This document shows, piece after piece, positions 60,163 through 64,000 of a DNA stretch of 64,000 nucleotides; position 1 is the first letter of the stretch; each line of letters starts with the position of its first letter. The stretch comes from Ardenticatenaceae bacterium. Lineage in GTDB: Bacteria; Chloroflexota; Anaerolineae; Promineifilales; Promineifilaceae. The position numbers and the translations under genes are program-made. A model generated the notes under the pieces. It saw nothing but the letters and a program-made list of their open reading frames with translations. It ran no database searches and was not told the DNA's origin. The stretch is from contig JACKCD010000025.1 in NCBI GenBank assembly GCA_020634215.1, forward strand, positions 27,021-91,020. The letters are read 5' to 3'.

Positions 60163-61955
60163 CCTTGTTCAACTCGCTGCATCACATAAAATTCCAGCAC
60201 ATCGCCAGGGCGGAAATCATTCCAACCATCCACCCCAACGCCAAATTCAAACCCTTGGCGGACTTCGCGCACATTCTCCTGTAAATGCTTCAAACTGCCG
60301 ACCGACCCATCAAACAGCAGTTTATTGCTCCGAATTACACGCACCTTGGCATTACGGCGAGCAACCCCTGTCCGCATATAGCTACCAGCAATATTACCAA
60401 TACTTCGGATGCGAAATACCTCACGCACCTCAGCTCGGCCAATCACCGATGGCTCATAAACGGGAGCCAACATCCCCCGCATTGCTTTATCAACATCTTC
60501 AATTAGTTGATAGATGATGTCATAGGTTTTGATCTCCACACCTTCACTACTAGCAGCCGTTTTGGCTACCGGGTCAGCATCCACATTAAACCCTAAGATC
60601 ACAGCATCGGAGGCTGAGGCCAGCATCACATCGCTTTCCGTAATGTTGCCCGTGGATGACCGCAAAATCTCTAATGACACTTCATCATAGCTCAGCTTTT
60701 GCAGCGACTTAATAATGGGTTCCAGCGACCCCTGCACATCCGCTTTAACAATCAAAAACAGCGTCTTTGTTTCGCCTTCTTGCAGGCGCGAGAAAAATTC
60801 GTCCAGCGTTGCCGTTGTCCGCCGCTGCTCCGTCACGTTCTGCCGCTTCTGTTCTTGCAGGTCGGCTACAATCTTACGGGCTTCTTTTTCATTTTTCACA
60901 GTCACAAACTGATCGCCTGCGCTAGGCATACCATTGAGACCAGAAACCGAAACGGGAACCGAAGGAGCTGCCTTCTTGACGCTTTTGCCACGATGGTCAA
61001 ACATAGCTTTGATCCGGCCGTAATGCTCGCCAATCAGCAAGGTATCACCCATGTTGAGCGTGCCGTTTTGTACCAAAACCGTGGTCATAATGCCACGCCC
61101 CCGCTCAATGCTGGCTTCCAACACCGTTCCTGTTGCATCGGTATTCGGGTTAGCCCGTGGGTTCAAATCTTCTGCCACCAGCAAAATAGCTTCCAGCAGA
61201 TCATCAATCCCCAGCTTTTCCTTGGCAGAAACAGGAATGACGAGTGTATCACCATCCCAATCATCTGGAATCAGCCCCACTTCTGCCAGTTGTTGTTTAA
61301 CGCGATCCGGCCGGCTGCCTGGCAAATCAATCTTGTTGAGTGCCACGATAATGGGTACGCCCGCCGCCCGCGCATGGTCAATGGCTTCCCGCGTCTGCGG
61401 CATAATGCCATCATCAGCTGCCACTACCAAAATGGCAATGTCGGTTGCCTGGGCACCCCGTGCCCGCATTGCCGTAAATGCCTCATGGCCGGGTGTGTCA
61501 AGAAAGGTAATCAGATGACCATCTTTTTCTGCCTGATATGCTCCAATGTGTTGCGTAATCCCACCGGCCTCACCCGAAACCACATTCGCTTCACGAATAA
61601 CATCCAACAGCGATGTTTTGCCGTGGTCAACATGCCCCAACATCGTAATGACGGGAGGACGTGGCTTGAGCGACGAGGCTTTTTCCTTAGCTAGAATTTG
61701 ACGCCAAGCGAGATGCTCACCAGCCTTTTCCTGTTCTTCCTCTTCCTGTAATGAGGCCAGCGAAACGGCTTCAAACCCCATTTCTTCGGCCACGATGGCA
61801 GCAGTATCGAAATCGATCTGCTGGTTAATATTTGCCATGATGCCATTACCCATCAACTCTTTAATGACATTGATGGGGCTGACATTCATAATTGTTGCCA
61901 GTTCACGAACGGTAACAAAGTCCGGTAATTCAATCAGCGTTTTTGTTTGTGCCAT
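60159..61955 (-). CDS. infB: Translation initiation factor IF-2 (short form)
   Basis: This GTPase places fMet-tRNA on the 30S subunit. The 598 residues have a minimal N-terminal IF2N domain (ELPDFVTVRELATIMNVSP), GTPase motifs GHVDHGKTSLLD, DTPGHEAF and NKIDLPG, then domains II-IV. The long charged N-terminal extension of E. coli-type IF-2 is missing; instead NusA of the same operon carries a long acidic-basic tail. No AACGGCCGTT is present, consistent with strong constraint. A large hairpin lies 90-185 bases upstream. Confidence 0.97.
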   Translation of the reverse strand: MAQTKTLIELPDFVTVRELATIMNVSPINVIKELMGNGIMANINQQIDFDTAAIVAEEMGFEAVSLASLQEEEEQEKAGEHLAWRQILAKEKASSLKPRPPVITMLGHVDHGKTSLLDVIREANVVSGEAGGITQHIGAYQAEKDGHLITFLDTPGHEAFTAMRARGAQATDIAILVVAADDGIMPQTREAIDHARAAGVPIIVALNKIDLPGSRPDRVKQQLAEVGLIPDDWDGDTLVIPVSAKEKLGIDDLLEAILLVAEDLNPRANPNTDATGTVLEASIERGRGIMTTVLVQNGTLNMGDTLLIGEHYGRIKAMFDHRGKSVKKAAPSVPVSVSGLNGMPSAGDQFVTVKNEKEARKIVADLQEQKRQNVTEQRRTTATLDEFFSRLQEGETKTLFLIVKADVQGSLEPIIKSLQKLSYDEVSLEILRSSTGNITESDVMLASASDAVILGFNVDADPVAKTAASSEGVEIKTYDIIYQLIEDVDKAMRGMLAPVYEPSVIGRAEVREVFRIRSIGNIAGSYMRTGVARRNAKVRVIRSNKLLFDGSVGSLKHLQENVREVRQGFEFGVGVDGWNDFRPGDVLEFYVMQRVEQG

Positions 61956-62045
61956 ACTTTTACTACCCCTTATCTAAACAAAATCCAAAGCTTCTAAAAT
62001 TTGGATAGTTTTTAAATTTTCTAAAACATGACGGGCACCTAAAAC

Positions 62046-62140
62046 AAAAAAGGTGAACGCCAAACGCATTTTTAAGCAAATCCCGGCCATTGATTGGCGA
62101 CAAAACAGTATCGGAGTTGCCTAGGCGCTTGACGCTCACC
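62046..62140 (-). terminator. Large hairpin with T-tract in the ylxR-infB gap
   Basis: On the minus strand GGTGAGCGTCAAGCGC pairs with GCGTTTGGCGTTCACC over 16 bp (three G-U pairs) across a loop of about 57 bases and is followed by six T. It sits 28 bases after ylxR and 90 bases before infB, so it could be a terminator, an attenuator, or a folded RNA element limiting read-through in the operon. Confidence 0.7.
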
Positions 62141-62168
62141 GCGAGTTTCCCAGCATTGGGACGGCGGA

Positions 62169-62495
62169 TTAGTCGTTAGTTACCTGTTCATGAGCGTTTA
62201 CCACGTCGCTTGTATGGGGCCGGTGAGCAGCAATTGCTGCCAGTTCATCATCGTTCACTTCAGCAAGCAAGGCCCGATTCAGCAACCCACGATTTTTGAC
62301 CACTTTGTCCCAGCATAATGGTTGGTCACACAAGTATGCGCCACGGCCGTTTTTTTTGCCCGTTGCATCAACCACCACCCCAGCATCCGGGGTGCGGACG
62401 ATCCTTGTTAAATGCCGCTTATCGGTTTTTTGCCGACACACAAAGCAAGAGCGCAATGGGATATGCTTTGTGTGTCGCTGCTTTTTATGCGCCAT
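62169..62495 (-). CDS. ylxR: YlxR family RNA-binding protein (RnpM)
   Basis: The 108-residue member of DUF448 begins with a basic stretch, then LRSCFVCRQKTDKRHLTRIV and GRGAYLCDQPLCWDKVVKN. YlxR binds RNA and in B. subtilis modulates RNase P. It is two bases after nusA, as in many bacteria. One AACGGCCGT-type site encodes NGRG in the conserved GRG loop. Confidence 0.93.
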   Translation of the reverse strand: MAHKKQRHTKHIPLRSCFVCRQKTDKRHLTRIVRTPDAGVVVDATGKKNGRGAYLCDQPLCWDKVVKNRGLLNRALLAEVNDDELAAIAAHRPHTSDVVNAHEQVTND

Positions 62496-62497
62496 TT

Positions 62498-64000
62498 TTA
62501 ATAATCATCAAGTTCAAATTCATCCCAGTTAGAACGCCGACGGCTGCCTTTGCGCTTCCGCTTGGTGACGACCTCACCCATATCTTCGTCAAAGACCAAT
62601 TGGCGACCCTTTTGGCGTCCACGACCAGATTTGCTATCGTCATCATCAGTTGATGCAGTTTCGGTTGGGCGTACAACAACAACCTGCTTTTTCTTCTTGG
62701 GTTTGACTGGTTTGGGTTCTTCTACCTCAACCAGTGAACGAGACAGGTCTTCAATTGGTGACAGCGGTACGAGTTCCTCTTCCTCTGGCTCAGGCTGAAC
62801 TACTTCAGCGGCCTCGGGTTCGACGTCTTCTTCTTCGAGAATGTCTTCAACGGCCGTTTCCGCCACAGCTTCAGCCGCTTCATCTATAACGGCCGTTTCT
62901 GCCTCAGCCTCTACAACCTCAAGCTCTTCATCCTCATCTTCGTCGTCACCCAACAGCCCAGCCGCACTTTCTACAATATTGTCAAGCAAATCAATGACCG
63001 GTGCTGGTTCTGGCTTGGGCTTAGGCGCAGCCGGTTTAGGCGCGGCTGGTACAGGTTCAGGCATCTCAATCTGATGCGTCGCCTTGTAGTTCGCCACGTA
63101 CTCCTTGATGATTTCCAGCCCTTTATCGCCAATACCATTAAAAGCCAAGAGTACCTCATCCCCCATTTCCAGGTGGAAAAGTACATCGCCAATGGTTTCA
63201 ATTTCATTATCGAGCAGCAGGTTATGGACACGCCCCGGTAAATCCAGCTCATCAAGCGACAATTTCCAGGTCTCAGCCGGAACGCGCCGCCGTGCATCAG
63301 CCCGTTTCTTCCGCACCTCATCAAACTTCGAGGCACGAGAAGCAATGATCCGTCCTTCAACGGCCGTTACGAGCTTATCCAGATTATAGTAATCCTCAGA
63401 CGTGATCGGACGGCCGGCCTTCTTCTTTTCCAGCACATCCTGCACCAGCTTCAGGAACGCCTCATCACGTACCACCCGCCGATCTGCCGCCGGATTACCC
63501 AACATATTCAACGAGTCACCCGCCGCTTCAGTCAGGCTCTTGATGTCAATACGCCATCCCGTCAGCTTGGCCGCCAAACGGGCATTTTGTCCCTCACGTC
63601 CAATTGCAAGGGAAAGCTGATCATCAGGAACAATTACAACGGCCGTTTTTCCATTCTCCAAATCCTCTTCCAAAAACACCTTGGAAACACGCGCCGGACT
63701 CAGCGCCTTGGAGATAAACGCCCGTTGATCGGGATCCCACTCAATAACATCAATCTTTTCGTCGTTCAGCTCACGGACAATGCTTTGGATACGTACACCG
63801 CGCATACCCACACACGCCCCCACCGGGTCTACCCCCGGCTGTAGCGCCCGTACCGCCACCTTCGACCGCTGTCCAGCTTCCCGCGCAATGCTCATCACCT
63901 CAACCTGGCCGTTGTAAATTTCCGGCACTTCCAGCTCCAGCAAACGCCGTAGCAGGTTGCGATGGTTCCGGCTGACAAAAATTTGCGGCCCCCGGTTTGT
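62498..64000 (-). CDS. nusA: Transcription factor NusA (5' end beyond the window)
   Basis: NusA binds RNA polymerase and modulates pausing, termination and antitermination. The frame stays open to the window edge, with GPQIFVSRNH, LLRRLLELEVPEIYNG before KH1, then both KH domains (GACVGMRGVRIQ; AIGREGQNARLAAKLTGW). A helix-hairpin-helix/RpoA-CTD-like region (LDLPGRVHNLLL, LLAFNGIGDKGLEIIKEYV) follows, then about 170 residues of acidic then basic low-complexity tail (rich in Glu/Val, then KPKKKK and RKRKGSRRR). This long tail is unusual for NusA. AACGGCCGTT sites fall mainly in the tail. The N-terminal and S1 domains are outside the window. Confidence 0.95.
   Translation of the reverse strand, partial: TNRGPQIFVSRNHRNLLRRLLELEVPEIYNGQVEVMSIAREAGQRSKVAVRALQPGVDPVGACVGMRGVRIQSIVRELNDEKIDVIEWDPDQRAFISKALSPARVSKVFLEEDLENGKTAVVIVPDDQLSLAIGREGQNARLAAKLTGWRIDIKSLTEAAGDSLNMLGNPAADRRVVRDEAFLKLVQDVLEKKKAGRPITSEDYYNLDKLVTAVEGRIIASRASKFDEVRKKRADARRRVPAETWKLSLDELDLPGRVHNLLLDNEIETIGDVLFHLEMGDEVLLAFNGIGDKGLEIIKEYVANYKATHQIEMPEPVPAAPKPAAPKPKPEPAPVIDLLDNIVESAAGLLGDDEDEDEELEVVEAEAETAVIDEAAEAVAETAVEDILEEEDVEPEAAEVVQPEPEEEELVPLSPIEDLSRSLVEVEEPKPVKPKKKKQVVVVRPTETASTDDDDSKSGRGRQKGRQLVFDEDMGEVVTKRKRKGSRRRSNWDEFELDDY

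Larger units (their letters stand above)
1..64000. repeat. Dispersed palindrome ACGGCCGT / AACGGCCGTT, about 90 copies
   Basis: The 8-bp palindrome ACGGCCGT, nearly always extended to AACGGCCGTT, was counted by eye about 90 times, roughly one per 0.7 kb. Chance expectation at this base composition is one or two for the 8-mer. Examples lie near 1238, 3567, 5442, 8231, 26415, 26447, 43144, 43201, 55263 and 58505. It sits in genes on both strands and in some intergenic DNA. In coding sequence it reads in three frames as Thr-Ala-Val, Asn-Gly-Arg or Arg-Pro-(Phe/Leu), mostly in linkers and surface loops. It is missing from infB, rbfA, rpmF, nusB, the Asp23 gene and the stretch from about 17.7 to 21.1 kb. 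It resembles cyanobacterial HIP1 in behaviour but not in sequence. The function is unknown. Confidence 0.95.

Noticed and set aside
60699..61694. Plus-strand open frame of about 330 codons opposite infB
   Set aside because: Antisense shadow of a universally conserved gene; no domain or start signal.
1..64000. tRNA or rRNA genes
   Set aside because: No cloverleaf with a conserved T-loop or rRNA-like conserved stretch was noticed on either strand by eye; a dedicated search would be needed to exclude one.

Overview
The window looks like a chromosomal segment of a Chloroflexota bacterium, probably from the Anaerolineae/Caldilineae side. This is inferred from gene content and style: secreted proteins with EPT/PTP-rich linkers, a short IF-2, an NAD-type formate dehydrogenase operon, a FIST sensor among hybrid histidine kinases, and a kinase fused to a formylglycine-enzyme-like domain. 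No rRNA, tRNA, CRISPR array, transposase or prophage gene was seen. The sequence is moderately GC-rich and carries one dominant signature: the palindrome AACGGCCGTT (core ACGGCCGT), counted by eye about 90 times on both strands, mostly inside genes.

Layout. 0.2-7 kb: a secreted LysM protein, type II NADH dehydrogenase, a fused homocysteine methyltransferase/methylene-THF reductase, then truB and ribF. 7-9 kb: a single-domain response regulator, a TPR protein and a 51-residue membrane protein. 9.3-14.9 kb: a formate dehydrogenase operon (NuoE-NuoF fusion, fdhD, an iron-sulfur subunit, a cysteine-type catalytic subunit). 15-20 kb: a large hybrid histidine kinase and a GH44 glycosidase. 20-21.1 kb: a gene-poor stretch with remnants of a decayed gene. 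21.1-29.3 kb: an orphan OppD/OppF pair, an FtsX-type permease, an L,D-transpeptidase and msrPQ. 29.6-36.6 kb: a two-component signalling cluster (three kinases, a FIST sensor, a lone receiver). 36.6-45.5 kb: a class A PBP, a methyltransferase, a small pyrophosphatase-like protein, a DUF433/DUF5615 toxin-antitoxin pair, and a tight trio of pseudokinase-FGE, zinc-ribbon/Rossmann protein and membrane protein. 45.7-51.5 kb: an aldo/keto reductase, its probable MerR regulator, and pheST behind a Phe-rich leader-peptide attenuator. 51.5-58.7 kb: rpmF, fabD, fabG, Asp23, nusB, a degenerate Nudix protein, an RluA-type synthase, a class I amidotransferase, a frameshifted dienelactone hydrolase and a D-cysteine desulfhydrase-like enzyme. 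58.8-64 kb (minus): nusA (cut by the window edge), ylxR, infB, rbfA, nrnA.

Features that stand out: (i) the HIP1-like AACGGCCGTT palindrome; (ii) a complete transcription attenuator for pheST, with promoter, FFSFSFSF leader peptide, antiterminator pairing and terminator; (iii) intergenic hairpins whose arms are built of 7-bp units, with different heptamers at different loci; (iv) a split nusA-infB-rbfA-nrnA / truB-ribF cluster that one ~53-kb inversion would rejoin; (v) the pseudokinase trio. All annotation is from reading the sequence; no database search was run.
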